Positions 49,593 through 58,396 of a stretch of 64,000 bases of DNA are shown here, piece after piece (positions within the stretch are counted from its first letter, which is position 1; each line of letters starts with the position of its first letter). The notes below the pieces were generated by a model. That model searched no databases. It worked only from the letters and a program-made list of their open reading frames with translations, and was not told the origin of the DNA. The stretch is from Streptomyces adelaidensis (GTDB lineage: Bacteria; Actinomycetota; Actinomycetes; Streptomycetales; Streptomycetaceae): contig NZ_JAEMUX010000037.1 of assembly GCF_016598475.1 (NCBI RefSeq), positions 1-64,000 on the forward strand, written 5' to 3'. Made by a program: the position numbers and the translations under genes.

Positions 49593-50201
49593 TCAGGGAG
49601 CGAGCACCCCGAAAAGCGCCCGTACACACAGGTCCCGCACCTGTTCCCGGGTCAGCTCCGAACCCCTCAGCCACTCCAGACAGACCGCTGTCGTGAAGGA
49701 CAGCCACCCGCGCACGGCGAGCCGCATCTCCGTCCGGCGGTCGAGCGCCGCCGCGAACTCGGCGTCCGACGCCAGCGCCGCGAGGACCTGTGCCTCCTGT
49801 GCGGCCAGGGCGCGTTGGTAGACCTTGCGGACGGCCTGGTCGCCGGTGGCGTCGGCGCGATGGAAGGCCCGGAAGCCGTGGGCGTGTTCCTCGACGTACA
49901 CGAGGAACACGTCGAGTCCGTTGGCCAGTCGCTCGCGCGCCGACCGGCCGGGGGCGGGGGCCATCGTCCGCAGCATCCGCTCGCTCTCGCGCCGCACGAC
50001 GGCCGCGAAGAAGTCCCGTTTGTTCGGGAAGTAGTGGTAGAGCAGGCCCCGTGAGACGCCGGCGATCTCGGCGACCTGCTCGATCCACACGTCGTCGTAC
50101 GGGCTCTCCGAGAACAGCCGGGCCCCGACCGCGAGGAGTTGCTCCCGGCGTTCCTCGGTACTGAGCCGACGACGCGGGCGCTCCCCCTGCTTGGCTGCCA
50201 T
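49593..50201 (-). CDS. TetR-family regulator divergent from a P450
   Basis: 202 aa. The HTH lies at ~14-60 (LSTEERREQLLAVGARLFSES, WIEQVAEIAGVSRGLLYHYFPNKRDFF), followed by a ligand-binding domain. It is divergent from the CYP102-like P450 with GGGTTCAA and TTGAACCC half-sites between. In such pairs the regulator normally represses the oxygenase and responds to a fatty acid or other hydrophobic ligand; here that is inference. Confidence 0.92.
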   Translation of the reverse strand: MAAKQGERPRRRLSTEERREQLLAVGARLFSESPYDDVWIEQVAEIAGVSRGLLYHYFPNKRDFFAAVVRRESERMLRTMAPAPGRSARERLANGLDVFLVYVEEHAHGFRAFHRADATGDQAVRKVYQRALAAQEAQVLAALASDAEFAAALDRRTEMRLAVRGWLSFTTAVCLEWLRGSELTREQVRDLCVRALFGVLAP

Positions 50202-50221
50202 GGCGGCACCTTACTTGACGC

Positions 50222-50262
50222 GGGTTCAACAACGGGATGAGACTGAGCGCGTTATTGAACCC
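50222..50262. promoter_or_regulatory. Inverted half-sites between TetR and P450
   Basis: GGGTTCAA (50222-50229) and TTGAACCC (50255-50262) form a perfect 8-bp inverted repeat with a 25-bp spacer. The plus strand has TTGACG at 50216-50221 as a possible -35 for the P450 gene. Candidate binding region of the TetR protein. Confidence 0.6.
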
Positions 50263-50328
50263 GAGTACAACAGCTTCGACGTGGCGCGCGATGCCGTGCG
50301 GTGGCGTGCGCACTAGGGAGACGTGGTC

Positions 50329-51852
50329 ATGACGGCGACGACAGGGGCCACGGCTGTCAGGGGTTTCCGCAGCGCCGAGCTGGGCTGGCCCGAGCTGCAC
50401 CGCATCCCGCACCCGCCGTACCGGCTCCCCGTCGTCGGCGACGCGCTCGGCAGCAACCCCCGGGCCCCGATCCAGGACTCGCTGCGCCTCGGGCGGCGGC
50501 TCGGGCCGATCTTCCGGCGCAAGGCGTTCGGCAAGGAGATCGTGTTCGTGGGCGGTGCCGGGCTCGCGGCCGAGATGGCGGACGAGGCGCGGTTCGCCAA
50601 GCATGTGGGCCTCGGCGTCGCCAATCTGCGGCCGGTGGCCGGGGACGGGCTCTTCACCGCGTACAACCACGAGCCCAACTGGCAGCTCGCGCACGACGTA
50701 TTGGCGCCGGGCTTCAGCCGGGAGGCCATGGCCGGCTACCACCCGGTGATGCTCGACGTCGCCGAGCGGCTGACGGAGCACTGGGACGCGGCGGGCGCGG
50801 CGGGCAGGGCCGTGGACGTGCCCGGCGACATGACCAAGCTGACCCTGGAGACGATCGCCCGCACCGGCTTCGGCCACGACTTCGGCTCCTTCGGGCGCAC
50901 CCGGCCGCACCCCTTCGTCGCCGCGATGGTGGGCACCCTGACGTTCGCGCAGCGCCGCAATGTCGTCCCCGACCCGCTGGCCCCGCTACTGCTGCGGAGC
51001 GCCACACGGCACAACCAGGCGGACATGGCGTACCTGAACGACACCGTCGACGCGGTGGTGCGGGCGCGCCGGTCGTCCGGTGGCAGCGGTGGTGGTGGTG
51101 ACCTGCTCGATCGGATGCTGGAGACGGCGCATCCGGAGACCGGGGAGCGGCTGTCCGCCGAGAACGTCCGCCGGCAGGTCATCACCTTCCTGGTCGCGGG
51201 CCACGAGACCACGTCGGGCGCCCTCTCCTTCGCCCTGCACTACCTGGCCCAGCACCCGGACCTGGCCGACCGCGCCCGCGCCGAGGTGGACCAGGTGTGG
51301 GGTGACACCTCGCGGCCCGGATACGAACAGGTGGCCAGGCTGCGGTATGTGCGCCGGGTGCTCGACGAGGCGCTGCGGCTGTGGCCGACGGCGCCCGCGT
51401 TCTCCCGGGAGGCCCGCGAGGACACCGTGCTGGGCGGTGTCCATCCGATGCGGCGGGGCGCGTGGGCGCTGGTGCTGACGGCGATGCTGCACCGGGACCC
51501 GGAGGTGTGGGGCGCGGACGCCGAACGGTTCGACCCGGACCGCTTCGACGCGGCGGCCGTACGCGCCCGGCCCCCGCACACGTTCAAGCCGTTCGGCACG
51601 GGTGCGCGGGCCTGCATCGGCCGCCAGTTCGCCCTGCACGAGGCCACGCTGGTCCTGGGGCTGCTCCTGCGCCGCTACGAGCTGCGGCCGGACCCGGCGT
51701 ACCGGCTGCGGGTGGCCGAGCGGCTGACCCTGATGCCGGACGGGCTGCGGCTGAACGTGGACCGGCGGGTGGGTGGCGCGGGTGCCGATGCCGAAGCCCC
51801 GCAGGTGTCGTCGTCGCCGTCAGGCTGTCCAGTGACCGGGGCGGGTGACTGA
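50329..51852 (+). CDS. Stand-alone CYP102-type cytochrome P450
   Basis: 507 aa from ATG 50329 (GGGAG 8 nt upstream). It is strikingly like the haem domain of P450 BM3: FGKEIVFVGGAGLAAEMADE, GDGLFTAYNHEPNWQLAHDVL, GFSREAMAGYHPVMLDVAE, then I-helix FLVAGHETTSGALSF, ExxR in LDEALRLWP and haem-binding FGTGARACIGRQFALHEA. P450 BM3 continues into a reductase domain; this protein stops at 507 aa, like CYP102B1 of S. coelicolor. It probably hydroxylates fatty acids or similar molecules with external redox partners; none is encoded nearby. The last 33 bp overlap the convergent pentapeptide gene. Confidence 0.93.
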   Translation: MTATTGATAVRGFRSAELGWPELHRIPHPPYRLPVVGDALGSNPRAPIQDSLRLGRRLGPIFRRKAFGKEIVFVGGAGLAAEMADEARFAKHVGLGVANLRPVAGDGLFTAYNHEPNWQLAHDVLAPGFSREAMAGYHPVMLDVAERLTEHWDAAGAAGRAVDVPGDMTKLTLETIARTGFGHDFGSFGRTRPHPFVAAMVGTLTFAQRRNVVPDPLAPLLLRSATRHNQADMAYLNDTVDAVVRARRSSGGSGGGGDLLDRMLETAHPETGERLSAENVRRQVITFLVAGHETTSGALSFALHYLAQHPDLADRARAEVDQVWGDTSRPGYEQVARLRYVRRVLDEALRLWPTAPAFSREAREDTVLGGVHPMRRGAWALVLTAMLHRDPEVWGADAERFDPDRFDAAAVRARPPHTFKPFGTGARACIGRQFALHEATLVLGLLLRRYELRPDPAYRLRVAERLTLMPDGLRLNVDRRVGGAGADAEAPQVSSSPSGCPVTGAGD

Positions 51853-52668
51853 GGCCGGCAGGCGGGTTCCGGCGCTGCCGCGTGCCGCGTTGACCTGGGG
51901 CTGGGTGAGGAAGAAGGCGCCGGTCAGGTCCGCGTCGGTGAGGTCGGTGTCGCGGAGGTCCGCGCCTATCAGGTCGGCGCCGCGCAGATCGGCACCGGTC
52001 AGGTCGGCGGCTATGAGGTAGGCGCCACGGAGGTCGGCCTTGCGCAGGTCGGCTCCTTCGAGGCGGGCGCCGATGAGGTCGGCGCCCCGGCGGTTCCGCT
52101 TGCGTCCGGCGCCGGCCCGCATGAGTTCACTGGTCTTCAGCAGCAGTTCGTTGACCTGCCGGCGGTGCGCGCCGACATCGGTCGCCGCCAGCTCCTCGGC
52201 CGTCTGTGCGGCGAGCCGCTCGCTCTCGGCCAGTGCCCGGCGCAGGCCGGCGTGCAGCGAGCGGGCCGCGGCGAGGGTCAGCGCCTCGGTCAGGTACCAG
52301 AGCAGCTCATGGAGTTGGCGGACGACCGGGAACACGTCGGACATCCGCCGGGCGTGCTCGGGGCCTCCGCTACGCCAGTCCCGGCCGCCGAAGGTGACCT
52401 GGGAGACCCGCTGTCCGGCGCCGAAGCAGTCGTAGACCGTACAGCCGGTGAAGCCCTCGCCCCTGAGCCGGGTGTGGATCCCGCACCGGAAGTCGTCCCC
52501 GAGGTTCCCGCACGCCTTGCCGGCCGCCTTGTCGACGGCGAAGTCCGCCGAGGCGGTGAAGGGCAGCGCCACACAGCACAGTCCGAAGCAACTGCCGCAG
52601 TCCGCCCGCAGGTCACTCAGGTCGAGCAGGTCGCGCGGGGTGGGGACGCCATCGGATCTTTGTTCCAT
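51820..52668 (-). CDS. Pentapeptide-repeat protein with Cys-rich N-terminus
   Basis: 282 aa from ATG 52668 (GGTGA upstream; ATG 52680 also possible). The N-terminal third has Cys motifs (CGSCFGLCC, FRCGIHTRL, FTGCTVYDCFGAG) that may bind metal or form disulfides. A helical middle (~110-190) leads to about twelve pentapeptide repeats (A(D/N)LxG type: GARLEGADLRKADLRG, ADLTGADLRGADLIGADL), which form a right-handed quadrilateral helix. Some such proteins mimic DNA and protect gyrase from quinolones; this architecture is common in Streptomyces and its role is unknown. Confidence 0.9.
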   Translation of the reverse strand: MEQRSDGVPTPRDLLDLSDLRADCGSCFGLCCVALPFTASADFAVDKAAGKACGNLGDDFRCGIHTRLRGEGFTGCTVYDCFGAGQRVSQVTFGGRDWRSGGPEHARRMSDVFPVVRQLHELLWYLTEALTLAAARSLHAGLRRALAESERLAAQTAEELAATDVGAHRRQVNELLLKTSELMRAGAGRKRNRRGADLIGARLEGADLRKADLRGAYLIAADLTGADLRGADLIGADLRDTDLTDADLTGAFFLTQPQVNAARGSAGTRLPASVTRPGHWTA

Positions 52669-52792
52669 ACGGTTCACCATAACGAGAACTCACCGATGAG
52701 TTTTCAGGGCTGGAGGGGTCTCTCATACAACCGAAAACAAGCACTGCTACCACTGAGGTGGACACCTCGGACGCATCCCCTGAGGAGACATC

Positions 52793-52990
52793 ATGTGCAC
52801 CCACCGGCCCGCCTGCCCCACCGCCGACCGCTCCGACCACCACACCGCCGTGATCGTCTCCGCCCATCCCGAGCAGGGCTGGAGCCTCCTGTGCAACGGC
52901 ACCGTCGTCTTCGACGACACCGGCGAACTCCTGCCGGACGGCAGCGTCGTCGCCCCGCTGCGCGGGCTCACCCAGGCGCTGGCCGCCTGA
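52793..52990 (+). CDS. DUF5999 small protein
   Basis: 65 aa from ATG 52793 (GAGGAGAC upstream). MCTHRPACPTADRSDHHTA, HPEQGWSLLCNGTVVFDDTGELLPDG is the DUF5999 signature, a small Cys-containing protein widespread in Streptomyces, often in regulatory settings. Function unknown. Codon use is typical. Confidence 0.92.
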   Translation: MCTHRPACPTADRSDHHTAVIVSAHPEQGWSLLCNGTVVFDDTGELLPDGSVVAPLRGLTQALAA

Positions 52991-53023
52991 GCCCAGCCGT
53001 CCGCCCCACTGTCAGCCCCGCCG

Positions 53024-53542
53024 TCACTCCCGGCCCAGCTCCAGCCGCCAGTCGTTCGACATGCTCCAGTGGCCCTTCGGGTACTCCACGCAGACCTCGC
53101 CGAGCAGGGTGAACCCGGCCTTGCGGCACACCGCGTTCGACGCGGTGTTCGCCACCCGGGGCAGCGCGTGCAGATACCGGTGCGTGCGCGTGTCCCGCGC
53201 CACGTCGGCGACCGCGCGGGCGGCCCGCGCGGCGAGGCCCCGGCCCTGGAACTCGGGCAGCACCCCCCAGCCGGTCTCCCATACGGTCTCGCCCCGCCAG
53301 ATGTGCTCCCAGTAGCCGATCGAGCCGACGCTCTCGCCGGTGCCGGCCAGCGTGATCCGGTACATCCGCCCGGCGGCCACTTCGAGATAGCGGCGGTGCC
53401 GCGCGGTGAGTTCCTCCCGGGTCTCCGGGCCGCCCAGGTGCTCCGTCATCCGGGGGCTGTTGATCCGCCGGAGCAGCCAGAAGTCGTCCTCCGACCACGG
53501 CTCGAGGCGCACCGCGCCCGGCCCGCCCCGCGCGCCGGTCAC
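53024..53542 (-). CDS. GNAT N-acetyltransferase (RimJ/RimL-like)
   Basis: 172 aa. RimJ/RimL-type acetyltransferase: VRLEPWSEDDFWLLRRINSPRMTEHLGG, VGSIGYWEHIWRGETVWETGWGVLPEFQGRGLAARAARAVADVA (acetyl-CoA loop QGRGLA), NTASNAVCRKAGFTLLGEVCVEYPKG. Its start overlaps the stop of the PIG-L deacetylase gene by 4 bp, so the two are translationally coupled. Together they could acetylate and deacetylate amino sugars or thiol conjugates. Confidence 0.9.
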   Translation of the reverse strand: MTGARGGPGAVRLEPWSEDDFWLLRRINSPRMTEHLGGPETREELTARHRRYLEVAAGRMYRITLAGTGESVGSIGYWEHIWRGETVWETGWGVLPEFQGRGLAARAARAVADVARDTRTHRYLHALPRVANTASNAVCRKAGFTLLGEVCVEYPKGHWSMSNDWRLELGRE

Positions 53543-54282
53543 CGGGCGAACACCTCGAACGCCACGGCCGGCCGCCCGCCGAACCGCTCCCCCGTGCTCC
53601 GCGTGTGACCGGTGAGGAACTCCCGCACGTACGTCTCGGGGTCCTCCTTGGTCAACACCTCCAGGTAGGTGCGGTGTTCGAGCAGGGAGGCGACCGCGCG
53701 GTCGAGGCCGGGGGTCGCGTCGACGGCGTGGGTGGGGGTCGAGGAACCGGCGACCGCGACCCAGCGGACGCCGTCCCAGGGCGGCAGGCCCTGCTCGACG
53801 AGCTCGGGAAAGATCCAGCGGTTCCCGGCGTCACCGGCGGCGTCGAGCGTGGCGCGGCCCACGGCGACGTGGTCGGGGGTGTTCCAGACGACTCCGCCCC
53901 AGGTGTCGCGGTGGTTGAGCGTGATGAGCAGCTCGGGGCGGTGTCTGCGGATGGCGGCCGCGATGTCCCGGCGCAGCGCGATGCCGTACTCGATGACGCC
54001 GTCCTCGTGGTCGAGGAACTCGACCTCCGACACGCCGACGACGGCCGCACTCGCCCGCTGTTCACGCTCGCGCAGCGGGCCGCACTCGGCGGGCGGCAGG
54101 GTGTCGATGCCGGCTTCGCCACGGGTCGCCAGGACGTACGCGACCTCGCGGCCTGCGTCGGTCCAGGCGGCGATCGCCGCCGAGCAGCCGTATTCGAGGT
54201 CGTCGGGGTGGGCCACCACGGCGAGGGCGCGCCGCCAGTCCTCGGGCATGGGGGCGAGCCGGTCGAGCTGGGAATCGGTCAT
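53539..54282 (-). CDS. PIG-L/LmbE-family deacetylase
   Basis: 247 aa. Zinc-dependent N-acetylglucosaminyl deacetylase fold: VVAHPDDLEYGC carries the metal-binding HPDD, LATRGEAGIDTLPP follows, then the distal His in WNTPDHVAVGRATL. Family members include MshB/Mca of mycothiol metabolism and LmbE-like antibiotic enzymes. It is immediately upstream of a coupled GNAT gene. Similar enzymes in Streptomyces are common with unknown substrates. Confidence 0.92.
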   Translation of the reverse strand: MTDSQLDRLAPMPEDWRRALAVVAHPDDLEYGCSAAIAAWTDAGREVAYVLATRGEAGIDTLPPAECGPLREREQRASAAVVGVSEVEFLDHEDGVIEYGIALRRDIAAAIRRHRPELLITLNHRDTWGGVVWNTPDHVAVGRATLDAAGDAGNRWIFPELVEQGLPPWDGVRWVAVAGSSTPTHAVDATPGLDRAVASLLEHRTYLEVLTKEDPETYVREFLTGHTRSTGERFGGRPAVAFEVFAR

Positions 54283-54325
54283 TTCCGCACACTAACCCCG
54301 GGCACTGACATCAACGGGCCGTCGC

Positions 54326-55627
54326 TCACTCCTCGTCGCGCGTCAGCGCCAGCAGCCGGTCCAGCACGCGCGGCCCGCCGGCCCGTACTCCGTCGTGCTC
54401 GAACTCGTCCGTCACCCAGGTGCGCAGGCCCCGGATCGAGCGGGCCGTGCGGAGCGAGTCGGCGGTGTCGACGTACATGTCGTCGTGGTAGATCGCGGCG
54501 GCGACCGGGACCTCGTTGGCGGCGAGGCGGGCCGGGTCGTACAGGGGTGCCCAGCCGGTGCGGACGGCCAGTTCCTCGGCGGTGTCGCGCAGGGGGCGCA
54601 GGGCCGGGTCGGTGTCGAAGGTCCAGGGATGGATGGACTCGCCGGTGAACAGGATGGGCCCGTCCCCGGTGAGGGTCTTGGCGGCGTCGAACTGCGGGAA
54701 CTCCCCACGCACCCGTTCGGCGGACCAGGCGGTGGGGCGCTCGCCCCGGCCGTAGCAGGCCTCGTGGACGAGGGCGTAGAGCGGATGCCCGGCGAAGGAG
54801 AGCAGTCCCTGGACCTGCTCCTGGAAGGCGTCGGAGAGGGCGGGGCCCCGCGGGGTGCGGACGAAGGCGTCCTCCAGCAGGAAGTGCAGCCGGTGGCTGC
54901 CGTCGCTCCGGCCGAGAAGGATACCCAGGGACTGGAAGGCCTCGACGGTGAGCCGGTGACCGTTGTGCGGGACGGGCTCGTGTTCGAGGAGGTGTTCGGC
55001 GATCCGGCGGGCCCGCTCGACGTCCTGCGGGTAGCGCGCGTAGTGGGCGGCGACCTTGCGTTCGACGCGCGGGTAGGCGGCGCGGTAGACGTCGTCGGCG
55101 TGGCCGTCCAGGGTCGGCAGTCCGCCGGTGATGACGGCGGTGCTCAGGCCCTCGGGCGCGATGGACAGGTAGGTGACCGCGCAGAAGCCGCCGAAACTCT
55201 GGCCGAGGACGGCCCAGGGGGCGCCGCCGGTGACCTCGGGGCGGATGGCCTCGCAGTCGCGGACGATGGAGTCGGCGCGGAAGTGGGCGAGGCAGTCGGC
55301 CTGTTCGCGGGGGCCGCCGCGCAGCGGGAGGCTCTGGCGGTTGGCGGGCGTGGAGGCGCCGGTGCCGCGCTGGTCCAGGAGCAGGACCCGGTACTCCTTC
55401 AGGGCCCGCTCCAGCCAGGCCTCACGGCCGACGAAACGATTCGCTCCGAAGCCGGGGCCGCCCTGCAGATAGACCAGCCAGGGCAGTTCGGCGTCCGCCT
55501 TGTCGCTCGCGACGACCTCACGGGCGTAGAGCTCGATCCGCTCCCCCGCCGGGTCGCCGTGGTCGAGGGGGACGGCGAAGCGGCGGTCGGTGAGGACGAC
55601 TCCGGGCTGCCGGTAGCTGACGGACAA
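54326..55627 (-). CDS. Alpha/beta hydrolase, proline iminopeptidase type
   Basis: 433 aa. A TTG start at 55627 is supported by AAGGAGCCCTG just before it. An alpha/beta-hydrolase of the S33 peptidase (proline iminopeptidase) subfamily: oxyanion-hole LQGGPGFG, YRVLLLDQRGTGAS, nucleophile Ser in AVLGQSFGGFCAVTYLS, and a C-terminal Asp/His region (YHDDMYVD, TDEFEHDGV). It would release N-terminal proline or another hydrophobic residue from peptides in the cytosol. It precedes the LacI regulator of the rhamnose cluster on the same strand by ~130 bp; no metabolic link is clear. Confidence 0.9.
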   Translation of the reverse strand: MSVSYRQPGVVLTDRRFAVPLDHGDPAGERIELYAREVVASDKADAELPWLVYLQGGPGFGANRFVGREAWLERALKEYRVLLLDQRGTGASTPANRQSLPLRGGPREQADCLAHFRADSIVRDCEAIRPEVTGGAPWAVLGQSFGGFCAVTYLSIAPEGLSTAVITGGLPTLDGHADDVYRAAYPRVERKVAAHYARYPQDVERARRIAEHLLEHEPVPHNGHRLTVEAFQSLGILLGRSDGSHRLHFLLEDAFVRTPRGPALSDAFQEQVQGLLSFAGHPLYALVHEACYGRGERPTAWSAERVRGEFPQFDAAKTLTGDGPILFTGESIHPWTFDTDPALRPLRDTAEELAVRTGWAPLYDPARLAANEVPVAAAIYHDDMYVDTADSLRTARSIRGLRTWVTDEFEHDGVRAGGPRVLDRLLALTRDEE

Positions 55628-55758
55628 CAGGGCTCCTTGAACGGAACGGATTCCAGGCCGTGGTCCAGTCCAGCACAGATTCTTCGCCCGGCCGAGCCCC
55701 GTGGATCAAGAATTCTCGCTGACCGCCCGATCAGTACGCCGGCCCCGGCGCTCGGCGG

Positions 55759-56799
55759 CTACTGAACCGCCGCTCGGCGCGACGCGAGGCTGGAGCGCCG
55801 CACCACCAGCTCCGGCTGGAGGACGACGCGCCGGTGTTCGTGCGGGGTGGGCGCGGTCTCGGCCTCGGTCTCCTCCAGGAGCAGTTCGGCGGCGAGCGCG
55901 CCCATGGTGACGGCGGGCTGCCGTACGGAGGTGAGGGGGACGGCGGCCGCGGCGGCGAACTCGATGTCGTCGTAGCCGACGATGGCGAGGTCGTCCGGGA
56001 CGCTCACGCCGGCCGCGTACATGGCCTGGAGGACGCCGAGGGCGAGCAGGTCGTTGGCGCAGAAGACGGCGGTGGGGCGGTCGGCGAGGCCGAGGAGGCG
56101 GGCGCCCGCGTCGCGGCCGGCGGCCACGTCGAGGCGCTCGGTGGGCAGTTCGCGCAGGGCCTCGGCGCCGAGTCCCGCCTCGTGCAGGGCGCTCAGGGCG
56201 CCCGTACGGCGGTCGCGGACCTGGTTGAGACCCGCCGGGCCGCTGACGTACGCGATGGAGCGGTGGCCGGCGTCGATCAGATGCCGCACGGCGAGTGCGC
56301 CGCCCGCGACGTCGTCGACGGATACCGAGCACTCGGTGGTGCCCTCGGCGACCCGGTCTACGAGGACGAAGGGGATGCCGTGGCGGCGGAACGCCGCGAT
56401 GTTGCGTCCGGTGGCGTCGGCGGGCGTCAGCAGCACACCGCGCACCCGCTGTTCGGCGAAGAGCGAGAGGTAGTCGGCCTCCTCGCCCGCGCTCTGCGCG
56501 CTGTTGCAGACCATCACGCCGAGCCCGGCGTCGCGCGCGGCCCGCTCGGCACCGCGCGCGACGTCGACGAAGAAGGGGTTGCCCATGTCGAGCACGAGCA
56601 GCCCCATGATCCGGCTCCGCCCGGCCCGCAGCTGGCGCGCCGACTCGCTGCGGACATAGCCGAGGCGGTCGATCGCGGCCAGCACACGGGCCCGGGTCCC
56701 GGAGGCCACCGAGTCCGGCCGGTTGATGACGTTGGACACCGTGCCGACGGAGACTCCGGCGGCGGCGGCGACGTCCTTGATACCCACCGGCTGCGACAT
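55759..56799 (-). CDS. LacI-family regulator of the rhamnose cluster
   Basis: 346 aa from ATG 56799 (GGAGG 10 nt upstream); a longer frame to 56838 lacks an SD. The N-terminal HTH and hinge helix are clear (IKDVAAAAGVSVGTVSNVINRPDSVASGTRARVLAAIDRLGY), then a periplasmic-binding-like sugar-sensing domain (RIMGLLVLDMGNPFFVDVARG, FCANDLLALGVLQAM, VGYDDIEFA). It is at the end of the rhamnose operon region on the same strand. Two LacI-type operators (TGAAwCsTTTCA) at the rhaT/rhaI divergent promoters are its probable targets, and L-rhamnose or a derivative its probable inducer. Confidence 0.9.
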   Translation of the reverse strand: MSQPVGIKDVAAAAGVSVGTVSNVINRPDSVASGTRARVLAAIDRLGYVRSESARQLRAGRSRIMGLLVLDMGNPFFVDVARGAERAARDAGLGVMVCNSAQSAGEEADYLSLFAEQRVRGVLLTPADATGRNIAAFRRHGIPFVLVDRVAEGTTECSVSVDDVAGGALAVRHLIDAGHRSIAYVSGPAGLNQVRDRRTGALSALHEAGLGAEALRELPTERLDVAAGRDAGARLLGLADRPTAVFCANDLLALGVLQAMYAAGVSVPDDLAIVGYDDIEFAAAAAVPLTSVRQPAVTMGALAAELLLEETEAETAPTPHEHRRVVLQPELVVRRSSLASRRAAVQ

Positions 56800-56840
56800 C
56801 GGACGGGGACCTCCAGGAAGGTACGGAGCGGCGGGCATAC

Positions 56841-56872
56841 GTTCACATTACCGTCGGGGCCGCCGTGTGAAC
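56841..56872. promoter_or_regulatory. Inverted repeat between the BNR and LacI genes
   Basis: GTTCACA (56841-56847)/TGTGAAC (56866-56872) with an 18-bp spacer lies between the BNR gene stop (56912) and the LacI start (56799). It may be an autoregulatory operator of the LacI gene or a weak terminator of the upstream transcript. Confidence 0.35.
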
Positions 56873-56911
56873 GGCCCGGTCAGGCACGGGAACGTATCCC
56901 TCGTACGGGAA

Positions 56912-58336
56912 TCAGGCGGGCAGGGCGAAGTCGACGACGCGGAGCGCCGACGGGGTCGTACCGGTGGACTTCACCTGGTACATCACGGACAGGACATTGT
57001 CCTGGGCGATCCGGCTCTCGTCGAACACGACCTCGCCGAAGGCGTTGAGGCCCGAGCCGTCGTACAGGATCGTCCAGTCGGTGTGACCGGAGGCCGCCGA
57101 GGCGCCGGCGATCCGGCCGAACGGGAAGATCGCGTAGGCGTTGTTGTACTTGTCCATGACCAGCTTGGTGCGCTGGCTGGAGTTCAGCGGCACCGGTATC
57201 TCGGTCTTCGCCCAGGCACCGGAGGAGCTCTTGCGGACGAGGAAGGCGCGTCCGTTGGCCGTGCGGTTGGCGACGTAGTTCGTCGTGCACTGGCCGAAGC
57301 GGCCGGGGACGTAGCTGATGATGGCGTGCGGCCGGCCGGCCGAGTCGGTCCACTGGCTCTCCTGGTTCATCAGGGAGTGGTCCGGGTTGAGCGCGTCCAC
57401 GACGAGGCCCGTGTCGGTGACGGCGACCTTGTCGGAGCCGCCGGTGGTGCCGACGACGGCGCCCGCGTTGTTGCGCCAGGTGCGGCCCAGGTCGTCCGAG
57501 TAGACGTAGCCGGTGTCGTGGTTGGTGATGCCGCCGCCGTTGCACATCACGGCGCCGTTCTGCTCGCGCCAGGTGAACATGGCGTGCAGCCGCCCGTTGC
57601 GGTCGTAGTCGATGCCGTGCAGGTACATGTTGCGGACGGTGCTGGAGCCGTGCTCGCTGGTGTACGTGCCGGTGGAGCTGGTCCACTCGCCGAGGTTGGT
57701 CCAGGAGGTGCCGTTGTACTCGGCGATGGCGTTGCGGCCGTTGCCCGAGATACCGACGCGGTAGCTCAGCTGGAGCTTGCCGTCGGGCATCGAGACGAAC
57801 TGCGGGTAGGTGAACTGCGAGGTGAGGGCGAGCCCGTCGAGCGTCGACTGGGGGGCGCCGAAGCGGCTCGTGGTCCAGCTGAGCCCGGCCGGGTTGTCCA
57901 TGAGGCCGGCGACCGACTTGACGTAGGTGAAGCCGTCGCTGTGCGAGTCCATGTTGAGGTGGAGGCGGCCGTCGACCTTGGAGACGCCCATCGAGATGAC
58001 GTTGTGGGAGTCGTTGTAGCGCAGCGTGTGGCCGACCTTGACGGTGGACCAGGTACTGGAGCCGAGGACGCGGCGGCCGACGACGGCGTTGCGGTCGGCG
58101 GTGTACCAGACGGCGTACTGGTAGCCCTTGTAGGTCAGCAGGCCGTTCTTCTGGAACGAGTTGTTGTTGACCAGGCCGTCGTAGGACACGAAGAAGATGG
58201 CCTGGCTGTCGAGCAGGGTGTTGCCGGTCTGGCTGACGGACGGGCCCGGGTCGGCGGCCCGGGCGCTGGTCGCGCCGAGGGCGGGGGTCACCACGGCGCC
58301 GGCTAGTGCGGCGCCGAGCAGCGTACGTCTCTTCAT
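56912..58336 (-). CDS. Secreted BNR-repeat beta-propeller enzyme of the rhamnose operon
   Basis: 474 aa. MKRRTLLGAALAGAVVTPALGATSARA is an export signal with twin arginines. The mature part is a seven-bladed BNR propeller (BNR_4 type): YDGLVNNNSFQKNGLLTYKGYQYAVWYT, NDSHNVISMGVSKVDGRLHLNMDSH, FTYPQFVSMPDGKLQLSYRVG, MYLHGIDYDRNGRLHAMFTWRE, SDDLGRTWRN. This fold is shared by PL24/PL25/PL42 lyases and GH145-type rhamnosidases, several of which act at rhamnose-glucuronate bonds. Placement directly downstream of the rhamnose importer makes release of terminal L-rhamnose from a plant or algal polymer the best guess. The catalytic residues cannot be assigned from sequence alone. Confidence 0.85.
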   Translation of the reverse strand: MKRRTLLGAALAGAVVTPALGATSARAADPGPSVSQTGNTLLDSQAIFFVSYDGLVNNNSFQKNGLLTYKGYQYAVWYTADRNAVVGRRVLGSSTWSTVKVGHTLRYNDSHNVISMGVSKVDGRLHLNMDSHSDGFTYVKSVAGLMDNPAGLSWTTSRFGAPQSTLDGLALTSQFTYPQFVSMPDGKLQLSYRVGISGNGRNAIAEYNGTSWTNLGEWTSSTGTYTSEHGSSTVRNMYLHGIDYDRNGRLHAMFTWREQNGAVMCNGGGITNHDTGYVYSDDLGRTWRNNAGAVVGTTGGSDKVAVTDTGLVVDALNPDHSLMNQESQWTDSAGRPHAIISYVPGRFGQCTTNYVANRTANGRAFLVRKSSSGAWAKTEIPVPLNSSQRTKLVMDKYNNAYAIFPFGRIAGASAASGHTDWTILYDGSGLNAFGEVVFDESRIAQDNVLSVMYQVKSTGTTPSALRVVDFALPA

Positions 58337-58396
58337 CTCGGGGACTCCATTGTCGAACGAGGTGGGGAGGGGGAGGGGGTGCTGCGACGTGGGGGG

